Of a stretch of DNA of 57,280 bases, positions 42,707-51,702 are shown piece after piece (the stretch's first letter is position 1; every line of letters begins with the position of its first letter). Below the pieces are notes generated by a model. That model saw nothing but the letters and a program-made list of their open reading frames with translations, did no database searches and was not told the DNA's origin. Where the stretch lies: contig SXSU01000073.1 of assembly GCA_005793345.1 (NCBI GenBank), forward strand, positions 1 to 57,280. Reading direction: 5' to 3'. The position numbers and the translations under genes are program-made. The DNA is from Bdellovibrionales bacterium. Its GTDB lineage: Bacteria > Bdellovibrionota > Bdellovibrionia > Bdellovibrionales > Bdellovibrionaceae.

Positions 42707-44200
42707 ATGAAAAAAAATAAAATAAGTACATTGGCAATTGCTAATAGGGGTGAGGTCGCAGTTCGAATAATACGCGCTTGCCAAGAAATGGGAATATCAA
42801 CAGTGTTATTACATTCTGAAGCAGATATAAAAACACGAGCCTATCGTCTTGCAGATAAAACAATTTGTATTGGTGCAGCACCTACTTCTGAAAGTTATTT
42901 AAATATCGAAAAAAATATCGACGGTGCAATTGCTGGTGGAGCACAAGCAGTACACCCTGGTTTTGGATTTTTATCTGAGAATGCAGATTTTGCAGCTGCT
43001 TGTGAAAAAGCAGGTTTAATATTTGTTGGCCCAACATCTCATTCTATTCGTACTTTGGGAGATAAAGTTTCTTCTAAAGAAATTGCTATGAAAAATAATA
43101 TCCCACTTATACCTGGTTATCAGGGTGAAAATCAGAATGTAAATCATTTAGTAAGTGAAGCAATTCAAATGGGTTTTCCAGTGATTGTGAAAGCAGCAGC
43201 TGGTGGTGGCGGTAGAGGGATGAAGGTTATTACTACAGCTGAAGAAGCTGTAGAGTTAATTGAATCTGCTCAACGAGAAGCTCAGGCAGCCTTTGGTTCG
43301 CCAAAAGTGTTTCTCGAAAAATATTTGAATAAAGCAAAGCATATTGAGTTTCAAATATTTGCAGATGCCTCAGGCCAAGTTCGTCATCTTTTTGATAGAG
43401 AATGTTCAGTTCAAAGACGACACCAAAAAATAATAGAAGAAGCTCCTTCACCATCATTATCCAATGAATTAAGAGAACAAATGGGAGCCGCAGCAGTAAA
43501 ATTAGTTAGTGCCGTGGGCTATCGAGGCGCGGGAACTGTTGAGTTTTTATTGCAAGATGGAAAGTATTATTTTTTAGAAATGAATACGCGTTTGCAAGTT
43601 GAACATCCAGTTACAGAAATGATTTTAAATATTGATTTAGTGAAAGCTCAAATTCATACAGCACAAGGTGATCCTGTATTTTCTGAACTTTCAAAAAATG
43701 CTGCTCAATCCATTCGTGGACATAGTATAGAATGTCGCTTGTATGCTGAGAACCCTTATTTGGGTGGGATTCCAAGTACTGGATTATTAGGTGCAATGAA
43801 ATGGCCAGAGGGTTTTGGTCGAAGATTTGAATATGGATTTGAAGAGGGTGATGAGGTCACTCCGTACTATGATTCTATGATAGCCAAATTAATTGTTTGG
43901 GATGAAGATCGAAATAAAGCGATTTTAAAAATGTTACGAGTTTTAAAAGAGACAATTTTATTTGGAGTTTACACTAATATTCCTTTATTATCTCAGATTA
44001 TTAGTCATCCAGAGTTCGTAAATGGAACAATGACAACTCGTTTCTTCGATGAAAATTTTAGTGACCCACTTAAAACTGTTGAACCAACAAATGAAGATAA
44101 AATGTTTTTTGACCATGTGACAAGACAATTGTCAGTAAAAGAAAACTCAGTAAATTGTGTAGAACATAATCCTTGGTTTGGTCATTGGAGAAACTCATGA
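42707..44200 (+). CDS. mccA: Biotin carboxylase part of methylcrotonyl-CoA carboxylase alpha (split gene, first part)
   Basis: ATP-dependent carboxylation of biotin. 497 aa with the biotin carboxylase blocks: IANRGEVAVRIIRACQEMG, PGFGFLSENADFA, the ATP-grasp AAAGGGGRGMK (163-173), RDCSVQRRHQKIIEEAPS-type region (RECSVQRRHQ here) and EMNTRLQVEHP (291-301). In most bacteria MccA/LiuD is one chain of about 650-670 aa with the biotin domain at its end. Here the frame stops at 44200 and the biotin domain is a separate overlapping gene (ATGA). Together the two make 626 residues. Split could be natural or a frameshift. Confidence 0.92.
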   Translation: MKKNKISTLAIANRGEVAVRIIRACQEMGISTVLLHSEADIKTRAYRLADKTICIGAAPTSESYLNIEKNIDGAIAGGAQAVHPGFGFLSENADFAAACEKAGLIFVGPTSHSIRTLGDKVSSKEIAMKNNIPLIPGYQGENQNVNHLVSEAIQMGFPVIVKAAAGGGGRGMKVITTAEEAVELIESAQREAQAAFGSPKVFLEKYLNKAKHIEFQIFADASGQVRHLFDRECSVQRRHQKIIEEAPSPSLSNELREQMGAAAVKLVSAVGYRGAGTVEFLLQDGKYYFLEMNTRLQVEHPVTEMILNIDLVKAQIHTAQGDPVFSELSKNAAQSIRGHSIECRLYAENPYLGGIPSTGLLGAMKWPEGFGRRFEYGFEEGDEVTPYYDSMIAKLIVWDEDRNKAILKMLRVLKETILFGVYTNIPLLSQIISHPEFVNGTMTTRFFDENFSDPLKTVEPTNEDKMFFDHVTRQLSVKENSVNCVEHNPWFGHWRNS

Positions 44201-44586
44201 AAACTTTTAGTTTAGATTATTTTGGAAAAAAAATTGAAGGTTATGCCCAAAAAATTGAAAATAAAATTTGGATTTATAAAAACGGAATTACTACAGTTGT
44301 GGAATGCGAAGTCTCCTCAACACTTGGGCGAAGGTCTCGCAAAAAGACCGAAGGAAAAGCTTCAACCGATCAAATAATTGCACCCATGCCAGGTAAAATT
44401 ACAAAAATTTTGTGTCACAAAAGTGATGATGTTATACAAGGCAAAGCTCTTATTGTGATGGAGGCAATGAAAATGGAATACACTCTTAAGAGTGAAATTT
44501 CAGGCAAAATTGCTAATATCAACGTTAGTGTTGGGCAGCAGGTCGCCTTAGGAGAACTATTAATTCAACTTGAGATGAAAAAATAG
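44197..44586 (+). CDS. Biotin carboxyl carrier domain protein (split gene, second part of MccA)
   Basis: 129 aa from the ATG at 44197, which overlaps the previous stop as ATGA; a GTG at 44173 is also in frame but gives unconserved residues. The last 70 residues are a biotinyl domain with IIAPMPGKITKIL and the biotinylation motif MEAMKMEYTL (Lys92). The first 55 residues (KTFSLDYFGKKIEGYAQKIE and on) probably represent the end of the domain that tethers biotin carboxylase to its partner. It functions as the mobile carrier between the carboxylase and transferase. HMG-CoA lyase follows after 10 bp. Confidence 0.9.
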   Translation: MKTFSLDYFGKKIEGYAQKIENKIWIYKNGITTVVECEVSSTLGRRSRKKTEGKASTDQIIAPMPGKITKILCHKSDDVIQGKALIVMEAMKMEYTLKSEISGKIANINVSVGQQVALGELLIQLEMKK

Positions 44587-44596
44587 GAAAATAGCA

Positions 44597-45529
44597 ATGA
44601 ATAAAGTAACTCTAGTGGAAGTTGGTTTGAGAGATGGTTTGCAAAATGAATCAACTCCGATCTCTATTGAGAACAGGCTTAAAATTGCATCAATGTTGCA
44701 AGCGTCGGGATTAAAAAAAATAGAAATTGGATCATTCGTAAATCCCAAATGGGTTCCCTCGATGGCTCAAAGTGAACAACTCACTAAAGCAGCATTACAT
44801 AAAATATCTTCAAAAGAGTTTTTTGAGGATATAGAATTTTCAGTGCTTGTCCCAAATGAAAAAGGATTCGAAAAAGCACTCGAAGTTGGAGTTTCTGAAA
44901 TTGCATTGTTTGCTTCCTGCAGTGAGAGCTTTTCTCTTAAAAATATTAATTCAACAATATCAGAGAGTTTTAAAAAATATAATAAGATTGCAAAACTTGC
45001 GCATGAACATAAAATAAAAATCAGAGGTTATTTAAGTGTTTGTTTTGGATGTCCCTTTGAAGGTGATATTAATCAAAATATTATATTGGAGAATGTTCAG
45101 AAATTTAAGGATATGGGAGTTTATGAAGTTTCAATTGGAGATACAATTGGAGTGGCGAGTGTTGGCGATGTTGAAAAATTATTTAATTCACTTTTAGATA
45201 AAAATCCAGCGAGTTTTTTTGCTGGTCATTTTCATAATACTCGTGGGCAGGCATTGGTTAATATATTAAAATCCTATCAATTGGGTTTGCGAGTATTTGA
45301 TACAAGTATAGGTGGATTGGGAGGATGTCCCTATGCACCTGGAGCGACGGGGAATGTGGCCACAGAAGATGTCGTATATATGTTTGATAATATGGGAATT
45401 GAGTCGGGCGTACAACTTGATTTATTGCTAAATGCTAATCATTTTATTTCACAGTTGTTTCAAAGAAAATTGCCAGCGGCAGTAGGCTTGTCAAATGGAA
45501 AATTACAACCTCTTGGAAAAGTTAAATGA
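44597..45529 (+). CDS. mvaB: Hydroxymethylglutaryl-CoA lyase
   Basis: Splits HMG-CoA into acetoacetate and acetyl-CoA, the final step of leucine breakdown. 310 aa. Motifs: VEVGLRDGLQNE near the N terminus with the catalytic Arg/Asp, GSFVNPKWVPSMA, GDTIGVAS, the metal-binding HFHNTRG and the signature with catalytic Cys, GLGGCPYAPGATGN. AGGAAA ribosome site. The gene overlaps the next gene by ATGA. Isovaleryl-CoA dehydrogenase, needed upstream in the pathway, is not in the window. Confidence 0.95.
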   Translation: MNKVTLVEVGLRDGLQNESTPISIENRLKIASMLQASGLKKIEIGSFVNPKWVPSMAQSEQLTKAALHKISSKEFFEDIEFSVLVPNEKGFEKALEVGVSEIALFASCSESFSLKNINSTISESFKKYNKIAKLAHEHKIKIRGYLSVCFGCPFEGDINQNIILENVQKFKDMGVYEVSIGDTIGVASVGDVEKLFNSLLDKNPASFFAGHFHNTRGQALVNILKSYQLGLRVFDTSIGGLGGCPYAPGATGNVATEDVVYMFDNMGIESGVQLDLLLNANHFISQLFQRKLPAAVGLSNGKLQPLGKVK

Positions 45530-47163
45530 TAAAATTTGAAAAAAAAATTCTTTATTTTATTTTTTCATTAATTATTTTGGATTTGATAATTTTAAGTTTT
45601 ATTAATCGCAAGTCCCTTTGCGTTCAAAGTCACTTCGTCAATGAGGTGAGTTGGTATTCAAAATCAAAACCCAATACCGAATCTACATATTCTCCATTCT
45701 TGCAAAGTGAACCTTCTGATTTTACAGTTTTCTCATGTAATACTAAGAAAAAGGTATTATATAATGATGAGTATGTTGATAATTTAAATAAAATTAATTA
45801 TCGATTGAGCAAGTTAGAATCAAAAATTGCAACTCTATCAGATTTAAAAAAAATAAATTTAAATTTAAGTATTCATATTTATAAAAATATTAATTTATTT
45901 CTAAAAATAAATTCAAATGAAATATTAATAAGTGAAGATTTATTAACCGATGAAAAGAGTGATGAGTTTAGCCGAGCAATAATTAAATCTTGGGTGTTTT
46001 ACAATCAAAGAAATTTAGGGTTAAATTTATTTCGCCTAGAAACTACCACTGATTTACTAATGCGAATATTTAAATTAAATAATGTCAGTGATGAAAACAT
46101 AAAGTGGCAAAATTTAATTGAGCGTCCAAAATTTATTTTTTCTGGTGCTTCTTTTGCATCATGGTGCCAGTCCCCCTTGATGCAAGTCGAATATGAATCC
46201 ATTTGTTCAGAAGATATTATTAAATCTGGTGCTGCTATTTCATTATCTTCTTTATCTATTGTAAAATGGTTTTCTAACTTACTTTATAATGCTTTTACTG
46301 AAATAAAGGTCGAGGATCAAATTTATTTTTATAAGCAATTGGCTTTTCTTATTGAGGAGTTATCTGAGCAGGTAGGGTTTTTAGATCCTTTACAAAAAGA
46401 TTCTATAGATTTTAATTCAGTTTCGGAACAGAAAAAATTCATAAATACTGAAATTATAAATTGGATTAATAAGTCTGAAAAAATAGGACTTAAAAATTTT
46501 TCACAACAACTTGAAAGAATGAGATTAAAGTTAGAAATTCCTTTAAATGAAAAAACCCAAAATTTAGATTTTATATTTTATCAGAGTAAACCATTTTCAA
46601 AACAACAAATTGAAGCCTTTAATTATTTAACTTTTATAGAAAGTGATTATTCTTTTTTAGGTTTAACAAATGAAGGGTTTTGGTTTTGGCCATTTATTGG
46701 TTTTCATGGTGAATCAGTTTATGATATCCCTTTGCAGGCAAAATATATTATATATCAAAGTTGTGAATTACCAACAGTGCAAAGTTTATTAGGTTTCCAA
46801 AGGTGGACACAAAGAGTTCTCTGGGTTCAAGATTGTGACTTAAAAGATAATCATTTAGCATTGCATGGTTTTTTACATAGAGGGATACAATACTTTTCTT
46901 TAGATAATGCAAAAGTAAATTTTATGTTATTATTTTTGCCATCGCTAAATTATTTAATTCAAAAAAATAAAAAGATAAGTCATGGAGCTTTTGCTTTTAA
47001 ATCTATGCGTGAAAATCCAACAAATTATTTAGCTGAACTTGCAGGTTGGACAACTCCTTTGTGGAATCATAAAGCGCGAGCGTATGAAGTTAAATCAACA
47101 ATTGGTTTGGTAGAGTGGTTTAAATTTACTAATGATTTTTGGCCAGAAATATTAATCAAATAA
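45526..47163 (+). CDS. Membrane-anchored protein of unknown function, coupled to the leucine operon
   Basis: 545 residues, not recognised. One N-terminal membrane helix (about residues 8-25) is followed by a long extracytoplasmic region. Notable stretches are GFWFWPFIGFHGESVYDIPL, SLLGFQRWTQRVLWVQDCDL and LAELAGWTTPLWNHKARAYE, rich in Trp and His in the last third. The ATG overlaps the HMG-CoA lyase stop as ATGA, so it is translated from the same message, although its composition suggests nothing metabolic. Strong A/T bias in codons. A structured element begins at its stop codon. Confidence 0.65.
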   Translation: MIKFEKKILYFIFSLIILDLIILSFINRKSLCVQSHFVNEVSWYSKSKPNTESTYSPFLQSEPSDFTVFSCNTKKKVLYNDEYVDNLNKINYRLSKLESKIATLSDLKKINLNLSIHIYKNINLFLKINSNEILISEDLLTDEKSDEFSRAIIKSWVFYNQRNLGLNLFRLETTTDLLMRIFKLNNVSDENIKWQNLIERPKFIFSGASFASWCQSPLMQVEYESICSEDIIKSGAAISLSSLSIVKWFSNLLYNAFTEIKVEDQIYFYKQLAFLIEELSEQVGFLDPLQKDSIDFNSVSEQKKFINTEIINWINKSEKIGLKNFSQQLERMRLKLEIPLNEKTQNLDFIFYQSKPFSKQQIEAFNYLTFIESDYSFLGLTNEGFWFWPFIGFHGESVYDIPLQAKYIIYQSCELPTVQSLLGFQRWTQRVLWVQDCDLKDNHLALHGFLHRGIQYFSLDNAKVNFMLLFLPSLNYLIQKNKKISHGAFAFKSMRENPTNYLAELAGWTTPLWNHKARAYEVKSTIGLVEWFKFTNDFWPEILIK

Positions 47164-47516
47164 AAAATGGCCCCATTGGTTTATCCTTGCAATAATACCA
47201 CCCACTGATTTTCTTCCATTCATTGGTCGAGTTAGATTTTACTATTTTTATTTCAAAATAATAAACGTCCAGCAACAAACTTTATAAGTTTCAGAAAACA
47301 TACAACTAAAAAAGATCAAGCAGTTTTTTTAAAACTGCCAAAAATAACAAAATCAAATCCAAAATTAACTTTATATTTCTATAAAGTTTTCTAAAATTAT
47401 GACGATTAGTACACCACGTGTGTAGTGTACAATAGTTATTTTTGATCATAATGACCTCTCATTCTTTAGTAGTGGGAGGTCATTGCCTTTTAAAAATCAA
47501 TGGGGCCAATTTTTTA
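47163..47516. other. Structured intergenic element with terminal inverted repeats (possible MITE or non-coding RNA)
   Basis: Starts at the stop codon of the preceding gene. Ends are inverted: TGGCCCCATTG near 47168 and CAATGGGGCCA near 47499, extended on both sides by A/T runs with one indel and one mismatch. Inside are further perfect pairs: AAACTTTATA (47277-47286) with 47380-47389, a hairpin GCAGTTTT/AAAACTGC (47320-47338), GTACACCAC with GTAGTGTAC (47409-47430, one mismatch), and AATGACCTC with GAGGTCATT (47450-47484). No open frame of note. Sequence unlike the A-B-C repeat family. Confidence 0.6.
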
Positions 47517-47641
47517 ATTAGCATTAAAGATTACATCCATTAAACTCAAAATAATGTACTTTTAGAAAATAGAATTCAGTTCCAGTCTGGAATTCGGAAT
47601 TAATTTAAAGTTTTAATTTTTAATTCAACAATTATTTATTT

Positions 47642-47720
47642 AACAAACAAGAAAATAACGGCGCAGGATTAAGTCTGATATAATCGCGGAGCGATCAGAC
47701 TTAATCATGAACAGTTATTT
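47642..47720 (-). repeat. Dispersed repeat, A hairpin with linker (copy 14)
   Basis: Minus orientation: the linker AACAAACAAGAAA, then AATAACGGCGCAGGATTAAG, the turn TCGCGGAGCGA and ATCAGACTTAATCATGA. No B or C. Lies in the 751-bp gap 47164-47914 between two plus-strand genes; the remainder of that gap holds the structured element and AT-rich sequence with no gene that I can see. Confidence 0.85.
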
Positions 47721-47914
47721 TAAAACCAAAGTTGTTAAAATTGACATGTTTGACAGGTGTTAAACTTTTTTACGTTCAATCTCAATTTGAAACAGATATT
47801 CTAACTTCTTAATTATTTTAATTAATACTTAAAAAATTTTGGTTTTTTCAAGTGCCAAAGAGTTAATTTATTTTGGCATAGATCGTGTACTACATTCTGT
47901 TGAAGGAGTTTTTT

Positions 47915-49684
47915 ATGAAATCACCTATCAATATGAAGAGCACGAAAACACAACTTACACTTTTACTTTTGACTTCAATGGGTTTGAATGCCAGTTGGCT
48001 TTGGAAAACCCACGAAGATCAATTAGCAAGTCAGGTTGGTTATTATAAAATAGAAACCTCCGATTTGGCTTCAAGTGATGGTGAAGTAAATGAAGATAGT
48101 ATAAAAAGATATACTGATAAGTCTTTTTATAATTTAGAAAATGGAAAGAGAGTTGAAAACAAATCTGATGATAGTTTTATGAATGCAGATTTGAAAAATG
48201 ATGCTTTAGAAAATCTTAAAAAATCATCTCCTGAGATAATTGAAAAAAAACAAAAAAAAGAAGCTACTGATGGGGCTGGTAGTGGCACTTGCGGTGATTG
48301 CGAAATTGAATCTTTAAAAAAGAAAGTTCAAATTTTAACTGATGAAAACGAAAAGAATTCGAAAACAATTGCGGAGTTAAGTCAAAAAAAAGCAGAAGAA
48401 AAGCTGGCAGAAGATAAAGCCAAAGATAAAGACGCTAAAACAGATGACGATTCTGATGTCGAATTGGATTATATAATTAAATATGCTTTGGAACATAAAA
48501 ATTATTGTTTAAAAGGTGCTGCTAAAGATAAAGATTCAAAAGATAATATAGATCCAGAAGATGTAACTTTTTCATGTGCACTAACTGCTTTTGAAAGAAG
48601 AGCTAGTCAAAAAGACGTAAAAAAAGATGAATTAAAAACTTTATTTGATTTGTATATTAAACCTGAATTTAATTCAAAAATTACTGATGCCGATGAATAC
48701 AGTGAATTAACAGGGGCTAGAGATAAAATCAATTCCATGTTAGGAAAGTCCAATATTGCTAAAAAAGAAATTAAAAAATCATTACTCGCTTTGCGAAATA
48801 AAATTGATATAAAAAGTGCCGAAATGGTTAAGAATCGATTCGAAGAAGTTGATAGTGAATTCTACGATGGTGAAGATGCGAGAGACTTTGCTTCAGAAGT
48901 TTTAGCTGATCTTGAAGGTAAAGATTCAGTTGCAGTTAAAAAAATTATTACAAATATGATTGCAAAATATGATAAATCAAAATTAGATACTTCAATTCAA
49001 GAAAAATACTTTGCTTCACAAGATCTCAAAAACCTTGACCCTGTTACGGCTTCTTTATTGCTTAGGGAGTTCCAAGTTGATCGGGTTAATTTTTTAAATA
49101 CTTATGCTGGTAGAGTTGATTCACTTTCAAAAGACTTTGCTGCTGGATTAGATGGTCAATCAAGAGGATTAGCTTTAAATGAGTTTAGAAATTCTTATAT
49201 AGAAAGTATGGCTCCTTATTTGAAGGCTTTTAAATCAGGAGATATTGAAAATCTTAGTGTACCGAGACTTTCAACAACTTTAGCCACAACTGATGCTTTG
49301 CTACTTTCAGGTAGTGGTTTAACTTCTCTACCAGCTCTAGGTGGTGGACGTAAATCTCGATTCAATGGTTCTCGTTCAAGATTAGATTTTGATGAGAATA
49401 TTAGTGATAAAAGTGTATTGGGTCGTAGTCGGCTTAGTGGAGGAAGTAGTCGTCTTAGAAGTGGAACAACATCTAGACTTGGTGATGATAATCAGTTGTT
49501 ATCTTCTGGTTTAAGTGTAGTAACAAATGTAAATCAACCGTATTATCCTTATCCGCATGAAAAAGTTACTAATTTATATCCCCAAAGAAATTACTTAGGT
49601 GTTCCATATAAGACTCAAGAAGCTCAATTACCTGCTACAATTTATTCGCCTATGTACCCATATCCAACTGGGGGTAGATTTTAA
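47915..49684 (+). CDS. Exported coiled-coil protein of unknown function with an Arg/Ser-rich C terminus
   Basis: From the ATG at 47915 (AAGGAG 6 nt upstream) the product is 589 aa. N-terminal hydrophobic segment (about residues 12-25) suggests a signal peptide or anchor. Next comes a Cys motif GTCGDCEIESLKKKVQILTD leading into a coiled coil, a charged Lys/Asp-rich linker, a helical middle (about 190-440), and a tail with repeated Ser-Arg-Leu/Phe groups (GSRSRLDFD, GRSRLSGGSSRLRSG, TTSRLGDD) that ends in a Tyr/Pro-rich segment (QPYYPYPHEK, SPMYPYPTGGRF). No family recognised. The tail composition hints at surface or wall association. Confidence 0.68.
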   Translation: MKSPINMKSTKTQLTLLLLTSMGLNASWLWKTHEDQLASQVGYYKIETSDLASSDGEVNEDSIKRYTDKSFYNLENGKRVENKSDDSFMNADLKNDALENLKKSSPEIIEKKQKKEATDGAGSGTCGDCEIESLKKKVQILTDENEKNSKTIAELSQKKAEEKLAEDKAKDKDAKTDDDSDVELDYIIKYALEHKNYCLKGAAKDKDSKDNIDPEDVTFSCALTAFERRASQKDVKKDELKTLFDLYIKPEFNSKITDADEYSELTGARDKINSMLGKSNIAKKEIKKSLLALRNKIDIKSAEMVKNRFEEVDSEFYDGEDARDFASEVLADLEGKDSVAVKKIITNMIAKYDKSKLDTSIQEKYFASQDLKNLDPVTASLLLREFQVDRVNFLNTYAGRVDSLSKDFAAGLDGQSRGLALNEFRNSYIESMAPYLKAFKSGDIENLSVPRLSTTLATTDALLLSGSGLTSLPALGGGRKSRFNGSRSRLDFDENISDKSVLGRSRLSGGSSRLRSGTTSRLGDDNQLLSSGLSVVTNVNQPYYPYPHEKVTNLYPQRNYLGVPYKTQEAQLPATIYSPMYPYPTGGRF

Positions 49685-49694
49685 AATAAATATT

Positions 49695-49730
49695 TAAAAA
49701 AAGGTTGAGTAGAAATTTCTGACTCAACCT
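49695..49730 (-). terminator. Intrinsic terminator between convergent genes
   Basis: Stem AGGTTGAGT with ACTCAACCT (49702-49730). On the minus strand it is followed by TTTTTTT, so it serves the outer-membrane protein gene ending at 49841. It lies only 17 bp after the convergent plus-strand stop. Confidence 0.75.
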
Positions 49731-49731
49731 C

Positions 49732-49841
49732 ATAATACGGGGTGATTAAAAATCACCCCCAACAAACAGGAAAATAACGGCACATGATTTTATCTCTCAT
49801 GCAATTTCGAAGCAAACAGATTTAATCATGAGCAGTTATTT
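49732..49841 (-). repeat. Dispersed repeat, A-B unit (copy 15) next to a gene end
   Basis: Minus orientation: B (GGGGTGATTAAAAATCACCCC), linker AACAAACAGGAAA, then a diverged A whose turn is AATTTCGAAG. The A entry arm begins at the base after the stop codon of the minus-strand gene at 49841, as at copies 2, 5 and 12. Confidence 0.88.
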
Positions 49842-50470
49842 TAAATTCCAAACCCAACAAAAACTTTTATATATGATCCAGACATATCAAGGTCATATTT
49901 ATTGTTATTTATAGAGTCTTTTGCATCTTTATATTTCATGGTCATATATCCAACTTCAGCTCCTGCATTAAAACCAAGTAATCCAGCACCAGCTTCTAAG
50001 CCTAAACTTGTAGAACTTGTGCTGCTTGAGGAAATTTTATTTAAAGTAGTACCTGCAGCTTTGAGTTCAATATTATTACTGTGATTCATACCTATAGTTG
50101 CGACGGGACCAACATATATTAAAGTATCTAACAATCTATAGCCAAGGACCAATGAAGTTCTTTTAAATGAGTTAGTAATTGATAATGCAGAGTTATCATA
50201 ACTGATTTTTTGATCTTCAGTTCTTAATCCTATTCCTAATCCAACAAGTGGAATTGTTACTCTTGCATCGAGAGTTAATCCTGCAGTTGGAATCGCAGAA
50301 GGAATATCTGATGAAGCTCCAGAATAAAAACTAGTGAGGTTTGTTTTAGAAGCCAGTGTTCCGTAACCTAATTTTACATCAAAGATTGCATTAGCAATGT
50401 TTGCTTGTAACATAATAATTGTAACTGCTACACTAAGTACTTTTAATGAATTAAATGATCTGTAGTTCAT
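49841..50470 (-). CDS. Outer-membrane beta-barrel-like protein
   Basis: 209 aa. Signal peptide MNYRSFNSLKVLSVAVTIIM and on, cleavage likely after ANA. The mature part alternates hydrophobic and polar residues typical of barrel strands (FDVKLGYGTLASK, TSLVLGYRLLDTLIYVG, AGAEVGYMTMKY) and ends SYIKVFVGFGI. Size suggests eight strands. AAAGGA ribosome site. Its 3' end is abutted by a dispersed repeat. Function unknown. Confidence 0.75.
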   Translation of the reverse strand: MNYRSFNSLKVLSVAVTIIMLQANIANAIFDVKLGYGTLASKTNLTSFYSGASSDIPSAIPTAGLTLDARVTIPLVGLGIGLRTEDQKISYDNSALSITNSFKRTSLVLGYRLLDTLIYVGPVATIGMNHSNNIELKAAGTTLNKISSSSTSSTSLGLEAGAGLLGFNAGAEVGYMTMKYKDAKDSINNNKYDLDMSGSYIKVFVGFGI

Positions 50471-50681
50471 AATAAGATTCCTTTCGATATTTGTTTATAT
50501 TTTCATAGTATATAAATGGAATTATTATGAAGGCAATAAGTATACTTCTTTTAGTTTAAGTAAAATCAAGTTGAACTAGGCTTTTGTCATTAATAATATT
50601 AAATCAATTCTTAGGTCTTAAACTAAAAGATATAAAATTGAAAAACTATATTTTGGCTTTTTTATATGTCGATAATAAATT

Positions 50682-51677
50682 ATGACATACGATTTAAGAA
50701 TAGACTCTTCTTGGGAAACTCAAAATAAAATATTAAAAGAAAAACTTCAGATTGAACACCCGCAAGTTCAAATTGGTGCTTACTATGGAGTTGGGCATGC
50801 ACTGATTGATATTTTTTATGGTGTAAAAGAATTCTGGCCTATCCGTAAGCATGTAATTGTGATTGTTGATGGAAGTCCATATTTAATTCCTGCTCTAAGA
50901 ACATTTACTCGAGATAATTTTGTAGTTGATAGAATCAGTTCTCAAAATAATGATATTACAAAAGAGATTGTTGAAAAAATTAAGGCAGATACTTTAGCAA
51001 TTATTTACTGTTCTGACCATATTTTTACAGGTGAAGTATGGACAAATAGTGAGTTGAGTAAGATTTCTCTGCAAAAAAAAATTCCACTAATAGAAGTTAA
51101 TAATTACTCACATTATTATTTTAAACAATCTGAATATAATCCTTTTTTATTATCGATTAATAACTACCAACCAGATTTAGCCATTGTTGTTGCTGGCCAT
51201 AGAGTAAAATATCACCAACATTCAGCAGCTCTTATGGAATGGAGTGTGATAAATACTAAAATGAATTCAATCCTAAATTCACCTAAGCAAAATCAAGAAT
51301 TAGTTGTGCACTTTGAAGAACAGGTGCGGACAAATTTAACTCTTAAATCAAAAAAGATTTCTCTTTTTTTTGATAGTAAAAATTTAAATAGGCTTTGGGA
51401 TCGAAGTATCGTTAATTTAGATTCAATTGGTGGAGATTACTTTATTAATGAACTTGCAAAAAAGTTGGGAATCGATCTAAATCAGCCAGGATATGAAGCT
51501 CGGTTAGAGACTTCACACCTGTGCCGTTGGAACACATTAGATAATTTTGATTGGTGGGGTTATAAAATTAATAATTCAGATGAATTAAAATCATTGATTT
51601 CAATTTCTGCAGAAATACTAGGTGACCCTCATTTTTTTAAAGAATTTGTCGAGATGATTAATTCTTGTCAAACATAA
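50682..51677 (+). CDS. Protein of unknown function, possibly a divergent PLP-fold aminotransferase-like protein
   Basis: 331 aa, soluble, without signal. Its order, with an early Gly-rich helix (YYGVGHALIDIFYGVKEFW), alternating strands (HVIVIVDGSPYLIPALRTF, DTLAIIYCSDHIFTGEVW) and a strand-loop with a Lys (VVAGHRVKYHQHSAALMEWS), recalls fold-type-I PLP enzymes. The usual GN-type and Schiff-base motifs are not convincing, so I leave it open. It precedes a flippase-like gene by 25 bp on the same strand, so the pair may be an operon. The ribosome site is poor. Confidence 0.5.
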   Translation: MTYDLRIDSSWETQNKILKEKLQIEHPQVQIGAYYGVGHALIDIFYGVKEFWPIRKHVIVIVDGSPYLIPALRTFTRDNFVVDRISSQNNDITKEIVEKIKADTLAIIYCSDHIFTGEVWTNSELSKISLQKKIPLIEVNNYSHYYFKQSEYNPFLLSINNYQPDLAIVVAGHRVKYHQHSAALMEWSVINTKMNSILNSPKQNQELVVHFEEQVRTNLTLKSKKISLFFDSKNLNRLWDRSIVNLDSIGGDYFINELAKKLGIDLNQPGYEARLETSHLCRWNTLDNFDWWGYKINNSDELKSLISISAEILGDPHFFKEFVEMINSCQT

Positions 51678-51702
51678 TGGAAAGTTTTATATTCTTTTTT
51701 CT

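Noticed and set aside
8583..47761. A shared 13-mer TTTGACAGGTGTT at 8583-8595 (minus) and 47749-47761 (plus), both upstream of exported-protein genes
   Set aside because: By my estimate several 13-base matches are expected by chance among all pairs in 57 kb; no promoter-like -10 at the right distance in either case.
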